From: Streptomyces sp. YIM 121038
GTDB lineage: Bacteria > Actinomycetota > Actinomycetes > Streptomycetales > Streptomycetaceae
Reading direction: 5' to 3'
DNA length: 64,000 bases
Assembly (NCBI RefSeq): GCF_006088715.1
Contig: NZ_CP030771.1
Span: forward strand, 7,872,001-7,936,000
Numbering within the stretch: the first letter of the stretch is position 1; the number at the start of each line of letters is the position of its first letter. The position numbers and the translations under genes were made by a program. A model generated the notes under the pieces. The model saw only the letters and a program-made list of their open reading frames with translations, searched no databases and had not been told where the DNA came from. Positions 26,617 to 35,344 of this stretch are shown here, in pieces.

Positions 26617-26909
26617 GTCGTTCCTCCCCCGATGAACAGCGAAAGGTGCAGGAGACAGCAGAAGGTGCGGACGGGCGGCGAAAGGCGGCAGGGCGGAAGA
26701 AGGCTCAGGGGCACCACCGGCCCCGTTCCTTTTCGGTCGTGTACGAGTTTCCCAGGGTCGGGCAGGCGGTGCCATCGGCCGCCTGACGGGTTTCCCGGCG
26801 GAATGCCGCGTCGAATTTCGGAGTGCCGGATCGGTCATCCGTTGAGACGGGCCGGGGCCATCTCAACGGATGGCCTCCGGAGGCGGAGGCTCCGGCTCTC
26901 TGGACAAGC

Positions 26910-26949
26910 CATTGAACGAGCGTTTAGTCTGCTGTACATGCGTTCAATG
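26910..26949. promoter_or_regulatory. Probable TetR operator at the start of the regulator gene
   Basis: CATTGAACG (26910-26918) and CGTTCAATG (26941-26949) are perfect inverted arms separated by 22 bp. Inside the left half, TGAACGAGCGTTTA (26912-26925) is itself a near-palindrome of the kind bound by TetR proteins. The right arm covers the ATG at 26938 and its next codons, so binding would block the gene's own promoter and start. The rest of 26617-26937 should hold the redD promoter; I see no gene in it. Confidence 0.6.
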
Positions 26950-27594
26950 CCCGATGACCGCACGACCCGGGCGGTCATCCGAGACGAGGCCCTGCGGCTC
27001 TTCGCCGCCCACGGCCCCGACGTCGTCACCGTCCGCCAGATCGCCACGGCGGCGGGGGTCTCCCCGGGGCTCGTCGTCCACCACTTCCGCTCCAAGGACG
27101 GCCTGCGCCAGGAGGTCGACCAGTACGTCCTCACCGTCTTCGAGCAGCTGCTCGGCGAGTTGACGGGGGACGAGGGGCCGGAGCTGTTCGAGGAGCCGGC
27201 GTCCGCCACGGCGAGCCCGCTCGGCGAGGTCTTCCTGCGCCATCTGCCCGTCGGCTCGCCGCTGCCCGGCTATCTGCGCAGGCTCCTGCTGTCGGACACG
27301 GAGGCGGGCCGCGGCCTGTTCCACCGGCTCTACGCGATGAGCAGGGAGACCCTGGACGGCCTCGCCGAGTCCGGTGCCGCGTCGCGCGGCAGGGACCCGC
27401 AGGTGCGTGCCGCGCTGCTGCTGGTCAACGACCTCTCGGTGTTCCTGCTGCGGGAGCAGCTCACGGCGGTCCTCGGCGTCGACCCGCTGTCGGCGATGGG
27501 CCTGGCCCGCTGGGGGCCCGAGCTCCTGAGCATCTACGCGGGCGGGCTGAACGCGGAGCCCACAGCACCGGAAGCAGAAGGAGGCCAGGCATGA
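26938..27594 (+). CDS. TetR-family transcriptional regulator
   Basis: A 218-residue regulator with an N-terminal TetR helix-turn-helix (about 12-58; ALRLFAAHGPDVVTVRQIATAAGVSPGLVVHHF). The C-terminal ligand domain (residues 60-205) is not assigned to a known effector. Its stop overlaps the ATG of the ABC ATPase gene, so it forms one operon with the exporter and most likely represses it, releasing DNA when it binds the exported compound. An alternative ATG lies nine bases downstream. Function as a prodiginine-responsive repressor is inference from location only. Confidence 0.88.
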   Translation: MRSMPDDRTTRAVIRDEALRLFAAHGPDVVTVRQIATAAGVSPGLVVHHFRSKDGLRQEVDQYVLTVFEQLLGELTGDEGPELFEEPASATASPLGEVFLRHLPVGSPLPGYLRRLLLSDTEAGRGLFHRLYAMSRETLDGLAESGAASRGRDPQVRAALLLVNDLSVFLLREQLTAVLGVDPLSAMGLARWGPELLSIYAGGLNAEPTAPEAEGGQA

Positions 27595-28244
27595 CCGGCA
27601 GGCCACAGGCCGCACTCACCGCCCGGGACGTCCACAAGGCGTTCGGCAAGCACCAGGTCCTGCGCGGCGCCGACCTCACGGTCGAACCCGGCCAACTGGT
27701 CGCCGTGGTCGGCGAGAACGGCGCGGGCAAGTCCACCTTCCTCAAGGCCGTCGCGGGCACCCTGCGCGTCGACCGGGGCGAGGTCCGGCTCCGCGGCGAG
27801 CTCGGCTACTGCCCGCAGGACCCCGTGCTCAACGCCAACCTCACCGTGGACCAGCACTTACGGTACTTCGCCGCCGCCCACCGGCTGAGCGGCCTGGGCC
27901 GCGCCGACGAACTGGTGGAGCTCCTCGGCTTCGAGAAGTACCGCGCCACCCCCGCGGGCGATCTGTCCGGCGGCACCCGGCAGAAGCTCAACCTCACCCT
28001 GGCCCTGCTCCACGACCCGGACGTCCTGCTCCTCGACGAGCCGTACCAGGGCTTCGACTGGGAGACGTATCTGCGCTTCTGGGACCTGGTCGACACGCTG
28101 CACGAGCGCGACAAGGCCGTCGTCGTGATCACCCATCTGGTCTTCGAGCAGGAGCGGTTCGACCTCCTCGCCGACCTCGTCGACGGCCGTCTCGCGCCGC
28201 GCACGTCCGAGGGGGACAGGGAGCGCCGCCATGCCGCAGCTTGA
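27591..28244 (+). CDS. ABC exporter ATP-binding protein (contains a TTA codon)
   Basis: A 217-residue ATPase of the ABC-2 (drug/antibiotic export) group: Walker A GENGAGKST near residue 44, signature LSGGTRQKLNL near 126 and Walker B DVLLLDEP near 146. The Leu codon at 27858-27860 (residue 90, in TVDQHLRYF) is TTA, read in Streptomyces only by the bldA tRNA, which ties expression to development. It overlaps the TetR gene upstream by 4 bases and the permease downstream by 14 bases. The substrate is unknown. Confidence 0.9.
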   Translation: MTGRPQAALTARDVHKAFGKHQVLRGADLTVEPGQLVAVVGENGAGKSTFLKAVAGTLRVDRGEVRLRGELGYCPQDPVLNANLTVDQHLRYFAAAHRLSGLGRADELVELLGFEKYRATPAGDLSGGTRQKLNLTLALLHDPDVLLLDEPYQGFDWETYLRFWDLVDTLHERDKAVVVITHLVFEQERFDLLADLVDGRLAPRTSEGDRERRHAAA

Positions 28245-29028
28245 CGTCTTCACGGACCGGCCGCGGTACGGGCAGTTCCCGACCGCCCTGCGGTTCTCCG
28301 TGCGCGAGCAGAGCCGCAACCGCCTCGCGGCCCTGCTCCTCGTGCTGTTCGTGCCCGTCTGGTACCTGCTGATGACCTCGATCGCCGGGGACAAGGCCCT
28401 GGACTTCAAGCTGTACGCGACGGGCGAGGTGCTGCACGTCGACGGCCGGCACATCACGCTGATCACCGCGGGCCTCAACTCGCTCACGATGATCTCCGGC
28501 TTCGTCGTCTTCGACGCGGTGCGCAAGGCCCTCGCCTTCGACCGGCGCCTGGCCTTCGCCGGATACCGCCAGTCCACCCTGATCGGCGCCAAGATGCTGG
28601 CCATCGGCATCGTCGCGGGCACCATCGCGCTCTACACCGCGCTCGCCCTGCTGCTCCACTGGCGTCCCGGGTTCACCGGCTGGGCCACGATCCTCGCCGG
28701 GTTCCTGGCCATGACCCTCACCTACGGCTCGCTCGGCCTCCTCCTCGGCGTCCTGGTCAGAAACGACCTGGAGGGCTTCTTCCTCATCATCATGGGCGGG
28801 CTCACCGACACGTTCCTGCAGAACCCGCTCGGCAACCCGGCCGCCAACAAGCCGGTCCTGCAGTACTTCCCGTCGTTCGGGCCGATGCAGTTCTCCGCGG
28901 GCGGCGCGCTCGGCGACACCGTCCTGTGGCGCTACCTCGGGCTCGGCCTGGCCTGGGCGGCGTTCTTCGCCCTCGTCGGTCTGGCCGTGTTCCACTTCAG
29001 GACCCGCGGCCGCCGCCCCGGGCGGTGA
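28231..29028 (+). CDS. ABC-2 type exporter membrane protein
   Basis: A 265-residue membrane protein with six predicted hydrophobic segments: about residues 30-50 (ALLLVLFVPVWYLLM), 80-100, 130-150, 160-180, 195-210 and 235-255. This is the standard ABC-2 permease layout and the partner of the overlapping ATPase gene. It would form a dimeric exporter of small hydrophobic molecules. It ends 33 bp before the converging cysteine desulfurase stop. Confidence 0.87.
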   Translation: MPQLDVFTDRPRYGQFPTALRFSVREQSRNRLAALLLVLFVPVWYLLMTSIAGDKALDFKLYATGEVLHVDGRHITLITAGLNSLTMISGFVVFDAVRKALAFDRRLAFAGYRQSTLIGAKMLAIGIVAGTIALYTALALLLHWRPGFTGWATILAGFLAMTLTYGSLGLLLGVLVRNDLEGFFLIIMGGLTDTFLQNPLGNPAANKPVLQYFPSFGPMQFSAGGALGDTVLWRYLGLGLAWAAFFALVGLAVFHFRTRGRRPGR

Positions 29029-29033
29029 CGGCG

Positions 29034-29048
29034 GCCCGGGCCCCGGGC
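29034..29048. terminator. GC palindrome between converging genes
   Basis: GCCCGGG and CCCGGGC face each other with a single base between them, in the 33-bp space between the permease and the desulfurase gene ends. A bidirectional terminator is likely by position; the loop is too small for the full stem, so the outer bases may pair differently. Confidence 0.4.
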
Positions 29049-29061
29049 GTCCCCGCGCCGC

Positions 29062-30507
29062 TCAGGCCCCGGCCCGCATCCGGCGCAGGGACGCCACCAA
29101 CTGGTCCACCTCGTCGGAGGTGTTGTAGAGCGCGAACGAGGCACGGGCCGCGGACTCCAGGCCGTAGTGCGCGAGCGCGGGCTGCGCGCAGTGGTGGCCC
29201 GCGCGCACGGCGATCCCGTCCCGGTCGAGCCAGTCCGCGACCGAGGCCGGGTCGTGGCCCGCGAGCGTGAAGGTGAGCACCGCGATCCGCTCGGCCGCGG
29301 AGCCGATCACCTCAAGGCCGGGGACCGTCGCCATGGTCTGCGTCGCGTACGCCATGAGCGCGTTCTCGTACGCGGCGACGGCCTCCCGGTCGAAGGACCG
29401 CAGCCAGTCGATCGCCGCCAGGAGCCCGACCACGCCGGAGATGTGGCCGGTGCCCGCCTCCAGGAGGTGCGGCATCGGCGCGAACGTCGTCCGCTCGAAG
29501 CTCACCGACTCGATCATGTTGCCGCCGCCCTGCCACGGGCGCATCGCCTCCGTCATCCCGGGCGCCGTGTACAGGGCTCCGATGCCCGTCGGGGCGAACA
29601 GCTTGTGCCCGGAGAACACGTAGAAGTCCGCGCCCAACTGCTGGACGTCCACCGGCATGTGGGCCACCGCCTGCGCGCCGTCCACGAGGACCCGCGCGTC
29701 GTAGCGGTGGGCGAGCGCGGCCATCTCCGCGACCGGCGGCACGGTGCCGAGGACGTTCGAGGCCTGGCTGACCACCACGAGCTGGGTGCGCGCGGACAGC
29801 AGGTCGGCGTACGCCTTCTGGTCGATCTCTCCCTCGGGCGTGAGCGGCACCGGGACCACGCGCGCGTGGGTCTCCTTCGCCAGGAGCTGCCACGGGACGA
29901 TGTTGGAGTGGTGCTCCAGGACCGGTACGAGGATCTCGTCGCCCGGTTGCAGCACGGAGCGGCCCCAGCTCTGTGCCACCAGGTTGATGCCCTCGGTGGT
30001 GCCCCGGACGAAGGCGATGTTCTCCGGCGACGCCGCGCCGAGGAGTTCCGCGACCGCCGTGCGGCCCGCCTCGTACAGCTCGGTTGCCTCGCGCGCCATG
30101 GTGTGCGCGCCCCGGTGGATGTTGGAGTTGGCCGCGCCGTAGTACGCGGAGAGGGCCTCGATGACCTGGCGGGGCTTCTGGGTGGTGGCCCCGTTGTCGA
30201 GCCAGACCAGGGGGTGTCCGTTCACCGTCCGGTGCAGGATCGGGACGTCCTTGCGGGCCTGCTCGGGGGTGAAGCCGCCGGGCGCGGTGGTGGGCAGGGC
30301 CGCGAGGGCGTCCTCGGGGGACGCCGTGGGCACCGGGGCCGGGGCGGCGGACATACCGGGTGCGGCGGGCGTTCCGGGCGCCGTGGGTGCCGTGACGGCG
30401 GGCACGTCGGCCGGCACCGGCGCCGACACCGCCGAGGGCACCTGGGTGGGCACCTGTGCGGGTGCCCGCAGCAGGGCCCTGAGGTCGGGAACGTCAGGAG
30501 TAGTCAT
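29062..30507 (-). CDS. Cysteine desulfurase (SufS/Csd type) with disordered N-terminus, probable encapsulin cargo
   Basis: A 481-residue PLP enzyme that would release sulfur from cysteine as a persulfide. The catalytic part begins near residue 90 (LVWLDNGATTQKP) and has the PLP Lys in FSGHKLFAPTGIGAL and the active Cys in RAGHHCAQPAL. The first 85 residues are Pro/Ala/Val-rich with no fold, except for a short LRALLRAP helix at the start. Such an extension is unusual for SufS but typical of cargo desulfurases that are loaded into Family 2 encapsulin shells. It overlaps the shell gene by 14 bases. No sufBCD partner genes are near, which speaks against housekeeping Fe-S assembly. Confidence 0.88.
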   Translation of the reverse strand: MTTPDVPDLRALLRAPAQVPTQVPSAVSAPVPADVPAVTAPTAPGTPAAPGMSAAPAPVPTASPEDALAALPTTAPGGFTPEQARKDVPILHRTVNGHPLVWLDNGATTQKPRQVIEALSAYYGAANSNIHRGAHTMAREATELYEAGRTAVAELLGAASPENIAFVRGTTEGINLVAQSWGRSVLQPGDEILVPVLEHHSNIVPWQLLAKETHARVVPVPLTPEGEIDQKAYADLLSARTQLVVVSQASNVLGTVPPVAEMAALAHRYDARVLVDGAQAVAHMPVDVQQLGADFYVFSGHKLFAPTGIGALYTAPGMTEAMRPWQGGGNMIESVSFERTTFAPMPHLLEAGTGHISGVVGLLAAIDWLRSFDREAVAAYENALMAYATQTMATVPGLEVIGSAAERIAVLTFTLAGHDPASVADWLDRDGIAVRAGHHCAQPALAHYGLESAARASFALYNTSDEVDQLVASLRRMRAGA

Positions 30508-31906
30508 GGTAGTTGTTCACCTCGACGTTCTGGAGCACGGCGATGGCGTCCTCGACCAGGACCGCCGTGTTGAAGTACGCCGTCATCAGGTACGAGGTGA
30601 TGCCCTTCTGGTCGGTGCCCATGTTCCGCATGGACAGACCGGGCTCGACCTCGTCGGAGACCTCGCCGGGGCGCAGGCCCACGACGCCGCGGTCGGCCTC
30701 GCCCAGGCGCATCAGGAGGATCTCCGTGGTGCCGACGGCCGCGGCCGAGCCGCCGGCGCCGTTCGCCCGTACGCCGTTGCTGAAGGGCACCTTGTCGGAG
30801 GGGATCAGCGGCACTCCGCGCCAGGTCAGCAGCGGGCTGCCGAACCTGTTGTCGGTGACCGGGGGCACGCCCCGCCGCGTACACTCGCGCCCGAACGCGG
30901 CGATGGCCTTGGGGTGCGCGAGGAAGTAGCCGGGCTGCTTCCACACCCGGGCGAGCAGCTCGTCGAGGTCGTCGGGCGTGGGCGAGCCGGTGCGGGTCTG
31001 TACGCGCTGGCCCGGGGCCACGTTGTGGAAGAGGCCGAACTCGGGGTGGTTGAGCAGCGCCGCCTCCTGCCGCTCGCGCAGCGCCTCGATGGTGAGCAGC
31101 GCCTGCTGGCGGGTCTGGTCGAAGTCGCCGCTGTACACGTCGTGGACGCGGGTGTGCACGCGCAGGATCGTCTGCGCGAGCGTCATGTGGTACTCGCGCG
31201 GGGTGTCCTCGTAGTCGACGTACGTGGCGGGCAGGTCGGGCTCGCCGACGTGGCCCGAGGTGAGGTCGACGGGCACCTCGGAGCCGGGCCGCAGGCCGTT
31301 GCCGGAGGCGTAGGCGGCCAGGGAGCCGCAGACGTTCTCGTCGCGGTCGGCGAGGGCGGCGAGCGCGCGGCGCTCGGCGCACAGGGCGAGACCGGGGGTG
31401 AGGGCCTGCACGCGGTAGGGCGTGGCCTCCTCGCGGGTCCAGGCGCCGAGGTCGAAGAACTGGCCGTCACCGATCACGTCGATGAGCTGCTCCTCGCCGT
31501 AGCGCCCGGTCACGCGCTTCTCGGCGCGGCCCTGCACGATGATCCACAGGCGGTCGGCGGGGTCGCCCTCCTGCGCGAGGACCTGTCCGGGCTCGAAGCG
31601 CACCTCGGTGAACGCGTCGGCGAGTTCGGTCAGCAGGGACTCGTCGGCCTCGCGCAGATACGGCAGTTCGCGCAGGTCGCCGGGGACGACGCGGGGGGAG
31701 CCGCCGTCGCTGTGGGTGGCTATGCGGTCGTCGCCCAGCACGAAGGTGCGGCGCCGGTTGACGCGGTACACACCGGACTTGAGGTCCACCCACGGCAGCG
31801 CGCGCAGCAGATAGCGCGGGGTGGTGCCGAGCATCTGCGGTGCCGTCTTGGTCGCGGTCGCGAGCTGCCGTGCCGCATCCGGTGCGAGCGAAAGGCGGTC
31901 GTTCAC
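30494..31906 (-). CDS. EshA-like Family 2 encapsulin shell protein with cyclic-nucleotide-binding domain
   Basis: A 470-residue protein. An HK97-like shell fold is interrupted at about residues 85-190 by a CRP-type cyclic-nucleotide-binding domain (FEPGQVLAQEGDPADRLWII...QGRAEKRV...GDGQFFDLGAW). The C-terminal SMRNMGTDQKGITSYLMTAYFNTAVLVEDAIAVL matches the EshA/SrpI family. Length equals EshA of streptomycetes. The insert places it in the 2B subgroup. The GTG start at 31906 is preceded by GGGAGG; a longer in-frame start exists but would add promoter sequence. The gene downstream is the putative cargo. Known EshA proteins influence development and antibiotic formation. Confidence 0.9.
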   Translation of the reverse strand: MNDRLSLAPDAARQLATATKTAPQMLGTTPRYLLRALPWVDLKSGVYRVNRRRTFVLGDDRIATHSDGGSPRVVPGDLRELPYLREADESLLTELADAFTEVRFEPGQVLAQEGDPADRLWIIVQGRAEKRVTGRYGEEQLIDVIGDGQFFDLGAWTREEATPYRVQALTPGLALCAERRALAALADRDENVCGSLAAYASGNGLRPGSEVPVDLTSGHVGEPDLPATYVDYEDTPREYHMTLAQTILRVHTRVHDVYSGDFDQTRQQALLTIEALRERQEAALLNHPEFGLFHNVAPGQRVQTRTGSPTPDDLDELLARVWKQPGYFLAHPKAIAAFGRECTRRGVPPVTDNRFGSPLLTWRGVPLIPSDKVPFSNGVRANGAGGSAAAVGTTEILLMRLGEADRGVVGLRPGEVSDEVEPGLSMRNMGTDQKGITSYLMTAYFNTAVLVEDAIAVLQNVEVNNYHDYS

Positions 31907-31984
31907 GGGGACCTCCCAGGAGGGAAACGAAGAGCGGAATCGGACAGGGCCGATCGTCTTCTCGTGGCCCCATGACCACAAGGT

Positions 31985-32131
31985 GTGACTTTTCAATCAC
32001 TTTTGGTGTTCGGCTGGAAAAAGCCGAACTTGGGAGCCAATGGCGAGCCGGTCCGGCCCGGTACGGCGGCAAAGCCCTGCCCCGTTCGACCGGCCGGACA
32101 CCTTCACTCGGCATATGCGGCCGAATATGCC
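31985..32131. promoter_or_regulatory. Upstream region of the encapsulin operon with three inverted repeats
   Basis: GTGA-N8-TCAC at 31985-32000, a perfect 8-bp hairpin GTTCGGCT/AGCCGAAC at 32008-32029, and GGCATAT/ATATGCC at 32110-32131 all lie in an AT-richer stretch upstream of the shell gene start. The spacer to mscS (31907-32193) has no gene. It should carry the encapsulin promoter and possibly the mscS terminator. Confidence 0.5.
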
Positions 32132-32193
32132 TCCTTGCTAACGTTTTGCGACCCCTAAAGAGACGCTTATGCAAGGGCTTTCGACACATCCGA

Positions 32194-33255
32194 TCAGCTC
32201 CGCTGATGGGGGATCGTCACCGGCAGCTCGCCCTGGCGGACGGTCACGGTCCGCGTCGGCGCGGGGACCGGGATGCCCTCGGCCCGGTAGCGGCGGTGCA
32301 GCCGCTTGATGAACTCGTGCTTGATCCGGTACTGGTCGCTGAACTCGCCCACGCCCAGGATCACCGTGAAGCCGATCCGGGAGTCGCCGAAGGTGTGGAA
32401 GCGGATCGCGGCCTCGTGGTGCGGCAGGGCGCCGGTGATCTCGGTCATCACCTCGTCGACGACCTCGATGGTGACGCGCTCCACCTGGTCCAGGTCGCTC
32501 TCGTAGCCGACGCCCGCCTGCACCAGGATCGACAGCTCCTGCTCCGGCTGGCTGTAGTTGGTCATGTTGGTGCCGGCGAGCTTGCCGTTGGGGATGATCA
32601 CGAGGTTGTTGGAGAGGTTGCGCACCACCGTGTTGCGCCAGTTGATGTCGACGACATAGCCCTCCTCACCGCTGGTCAGCCGGATGTAGTCACCGGGCTG
32701 CACGGTCTTCGCGGCGAGGATGTGCACGCCCGCGAAGAGGTTCGCGAGGGTGTCCTGGAGCGCGAGCGCCACCGCGAGGCCACCGACGCCCAGGGCGGTG
32801 AGCAGCGGCGCGATGGACACGCCGAGGGTCTGCAGGACGACGAGGAAACCGATCGCCAGCACCACGACGCGCGTGATGTTGACGAATATGGTCGCCGAGC
32901 CCGCCACGCCCGAGCGCGACTGGGCCAGGGACTTCACGAGCCCCGCCACGATCCGCGCCGCGGTGACCGTGGCGGCGAGGATCAGCAGCGCCGTCAGGAC
33001 GAGCGTGACGTTGCGTCCGGTGCGCGGCGTCAGCGGCAGCGCGGCGGCCGCGGCGGCCAGGCCCGCGACGATCGCGGCGCACGGCACGATGGCGCGCGCC
33101 GCGTCGACCATCACGTCGTCGCCGCTCCACCGGGTGCGGGTGGCGCGCACGCCGAGCCAGCGCAGCGTCGTCCGCGAGAGCAGCGCGGCCGCGATGCCGC
33201 AGACCACGGCGATCCCGGCGAACATCAGGTCGTGCAGGGTGAGGGCTCGGTCCAT
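32194..33255 (-). CDS. Small-conductance mechanosensitive channel (MscS family)
   Basis: A 353-residue channel with four or five hydrophobic segments in the first 160 residues, the pore helix segment LLTALGVGGLAVALALQDTLANLFAGV, and the conserved beta-domain pattern VQPGDYIRL...GYVVDINWRNTVVRN...IPNGKL. It opens under membrane tension to release solutes. ATG 33255 was chosen because GGAG stands about eight bases upstream; an upstream frame to 33333 looks like spacer. It is a single gene with no linked partner. Confidence 0.9.
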   Translation of the reverse strand: MDRALTLHDLMFAGIAVVCGIAAALLSRTTLRWLGVRATRTRWSGDDVMVDAARAIVPCAAIVAGLAAAAAALPLTPRTGRNVTLVLTALLILAATVTAARIVAGLVKSLAQSRSGVAGSATIFVNITRVVVLAIGFLVVLQTLGVSIAPLLTALGVGGLAVALALQDTLANLFAGVHILAAKTVQPGDYIRLTSGEEGYVVDINWRNTVVRNLSNNLVIIPNGKLAGTNMTNYSQPEQELSILVQAGVGYESDLDQVERVTIEVVDEVMTEITGALPHHEAAIRFHTFGDSRIGFTVILGVGEFSDQYRIKHEFIKRLHRRYRAEGIPVPAPTRTVTVRQGELPVTIPHQRS

Positions 33256-33398
33256 CAATGGGCTCCCGTGGTCGGCCGGTTCGCTCCGTGTCCGGTGGCG
33301 CGCACGTCGCCGCGCGGTGACACGGCCGCCCATCCTGCCCTACCCGTACGACCCCTCCGCACCGGGCCCCACCTGCGATCTTCCCGGCGGCCTCGCCC

Positions 33399-34298
33399 TC
33401 AGAGGACCAGGCGCAGCGCCCCCTCGGCCACCCCCACCCGCACGCTCTGCCCCCAGCCGAGCTCCAGGGCGTCGTTCTCCATGCCGTCGCCGAAGACGAC
33501 GAGGCGGTCCGACTCGGCGGTGAGCCACAGGCGCTGACCGGCCGCCAGTTCGCCGCGCACCAGGGTGGTGCCGGTCGTGGGGGACGGCCAGGCCTCGCGC
33601 ACGCACCACAGCAGGCGGGGGTCCGTCGGGCCCGGCGGCCGCGGCTCGCCCTCCGGGCGCGGCCACAGCGACCGCAGCCAGCCGGTGGCCCCGGTGCCGG
33701 TGCCGATGACCACGCCGGACGAGGCCTGGGGCTCCGGGTCCGCCGGGCCCGCCGCGGAGCCGATGCGGTAGCGGGCGGTCTGGTGCCCGGCGGACCCGAC
33801 GTAGATCTCGTTGAGGGCGCGCAGGCGCCGGCCGTCGTCGGTGACCGCCTCGGCCATGGTGAGCTCCGCGGCCCCGGGGGCGCCCGCCGCCGCGTGCGGG
33901 AGCAGCTTCGCCGTGTCGCGGGCCCGGTGCCGCACCAGGACGCCCGCGTTGCGCCCCGGCTCGGCGTCGACGCCGATGACGGGCTGGCCCGTCAGGTACT
34001 TGGCCGCGTTGGCGACGAGCCCGTCCTGCCCGACCACGACCACCACGTCCTCGGGCGCGAACAGGAACCGGTCGAGGTCCGCGCGCTCCACCCGGGTGTG
34101 CCGCCAGCGCAGCGGCACCGCGGCCGCCGCGTCGGCGAGGGCGCGCCGGGTGCGCCGGTGCCGCTCCGCCACCTCCTCGACGGCGCGCCCGCGCGAGGAC
34201 AGGAAGAACGCGGCCTGCCCGTGCGTGCCGTGCCGGGCGATCAGCTCCTCGTACTCGGTGCGCCGGTGCACGAGGACGGCGCGCGGCGCGAGGCTCAT
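33399..34298 (-). CDS. NAD-kinase-like protein of the SPFH-linked type
   Basis: A 299-residue protein with a divergent NAD(H)-kinase fold. The glycine motif reads VVVVVGQDGLVANAAKYL instead of the usual GGDGTxL, and the second binding loop reads GTGTGATGWLRSLW. So nucleotide binding is likely but ATP-NAD kinase activity is doubtful, since the Asp-Gly-Thr is altered. Its ATG overlaps the stop of the SPFH gene (ATGA), so the two proteins are made together and probably act together. The partner relation is seen; the reaction is not known. Confidence 0.7.
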   Translation of the reverse strand: MSLAPRAVLVHRRTEYEELIARHGTHGQAAFFLSSRGRAVEEVAERHRRTRRALADAAAAVPLRWRHTRVERADLDRFLFAPEDVVVVVGQDGLVANAAKYLTGQPVIGVDAEPGRNAGVLVRHRARDTAKLLPHAAAGAPGAAELTMAEAVTDDGRRLRALNEIYVGSAGHQTARYRIGSAAGPADPEPQASSGVVIGTGTGATGWLRSLWPRPEGEPRPPGPTDPRLLWCVREAWPSPTTGTTLVRGELAAGQRLWLTAESDRLVVFGDGMENDALELGWGQSVRVGVAEGALRLVL

Positions 34299-35323
34299 GA
34301 CGGGGCGCCCTGGCCCGTGCCGCTCCCGGAGTCCCGGCCCAGCTTCGCGAGCAGCCCCGTGAGGACGTCCGGCGACAGGGTGAGGCTCTCGATGCGCGGC
34401 ACGTTCTCGGCGAGGCGGGTGGCGGCCAGGGCGTGCAGGGTGGCCGCGTCGGCGCTCGCGTGCGCCGCGAGCCAGGCGGTCTGCGCCGCCGCGCGGGCGT
34501 CGCCGACGGCGCGGGCCGCCTCCGCGTCGGCCCGCGCGATGCGCACAGTGCGGGCGGCCTCCGCCTCGGCGCGCACGGCGTCGGCGGCGGCGTTCTCCTC
34601 GGCCTCGCGGCGCGCGTTGGTGCCGCGCTGCTCGACCAGGCGCTCCTCCTGGCGGGCGAGTTCGATGCGGCTCGCCAGCTCGTTCTCGGCGATGGCGCGC
34701 TCGCGCTCGACGGCCACCGCCCTGCGCTCGTACGTGGCCCGGTCCGCGTCCTGCTGCACGCGCTCGCGCGCCGGGGTGCGCAGGGCCCGCTCCACCTCGG
34801 GCTCGGGCCGGATCGCGACGACGCGTACGGCGACGACGTCGAGGCCCGTCGCGGGCAGCCGGGGCTCGGCCGCGAGGCCCTCGGTGACGCGCTCGCGGAC
34901 CGCCGTGACCCCGTCGGCGAGCGCGGCCGCGAGCGGCGTGCGGGCGAGCAGGTCCAGGGCGTGCTGCTGCGCCGACTCGGTGAGCAGCGTGGACAGTTGC
35001 TCCAGGGGAGCGGACCGCCAGGAGCCGGTGTCCGGGTCCACGGAGAAGTCGAGGCGGGCGGCGGCGAGCGCCGGGTCGCTGATCCGGTACGTCACGGTGG
35101 CCTGCACGGTGACGTCCTGGAAGTCGGCGGTGCGGGCGTGGAAGAGGACCGCCAACTCGCGGTCGTCCACCGGCACTTCGGACAGGGCGGCACTCAGCGG
35201 CCGGAACCAGAAGCTGAGCCCAGGCCCGTCGTGGCGCAGTCGGCCGCCCTGGTGGTGGCGGATGTGAGCGGTGGGCGCGGAACGCAGATGGCGCAGGCCG
35301 AGGCGCCGGGTGATGTCGGCCAT
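34295..35323 (-). CDS. SPFH/Band 7 domain protein
   Basis: A 342-residue protein with an SPFH domain at about residues 15-190 (AVLFHARTADFQDVTVQATVTYRI, GLDVVAVRVVAIRPEPEVE) and a long Ala/Glu/Arg coiled coil at about 195-300. There is no clear transmembrane segment, so it may be peripheral to the membrane or soluble. SPFH proteins build ring or cage assemblies that organise membranes and proteolysis. The ATG at 35323 follows GGGGAGG. It is the first gene of a two-gene operon with the NAD-kinase-like protein, behind a promoter overlapped by a large inverted repeat. Confidence 0.85.
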   Translation of the reverse strand: MADITRRLGLRHLRSAPTAHIRHHQGGRLRHDGPGLSFWFRPLSAALSEVPVDDRELAVLFHARTADFQDVTVQATVTYRISDPALAAARLDFSVDPDTGSWRSAPLEQLSTLLTESAQQHALDLLARTPLAAALADGVTAVRERVTEGLAAEPRLPATGLDVVAVRVVAIRPEPEVERALRTPARERVQQDADRATYERRAVAVERERAIAENELASRIELARQEERLVEQRGTNARREAEENAAADAVRAEAEAARTVRIARADAEAARAVGDARAAAQTAWLAAHASADAATLHALAATRLAENVPRIESLTLSPDVLTGLLAKLGRDSGSGTGQGAPS

Positions 35324-35344
35324 GATGGGACCTCCCCGTTTTTC

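Noticed and set aside
26617..26838. Extension of RedD by 74 residues to an upstream start
   Set aside because: The extra part is low-complexity, and a strong ribosome site stands directly before the ATG at 26616, where the DNA-binding domain begins.
31985..32000. CRP binding site ahead of the encapsulin gene
   Set aside because: The GTGA/TCAC arms are 8 bases apart, while CRP half-sites are separated by 6; only a loose similarity remains.
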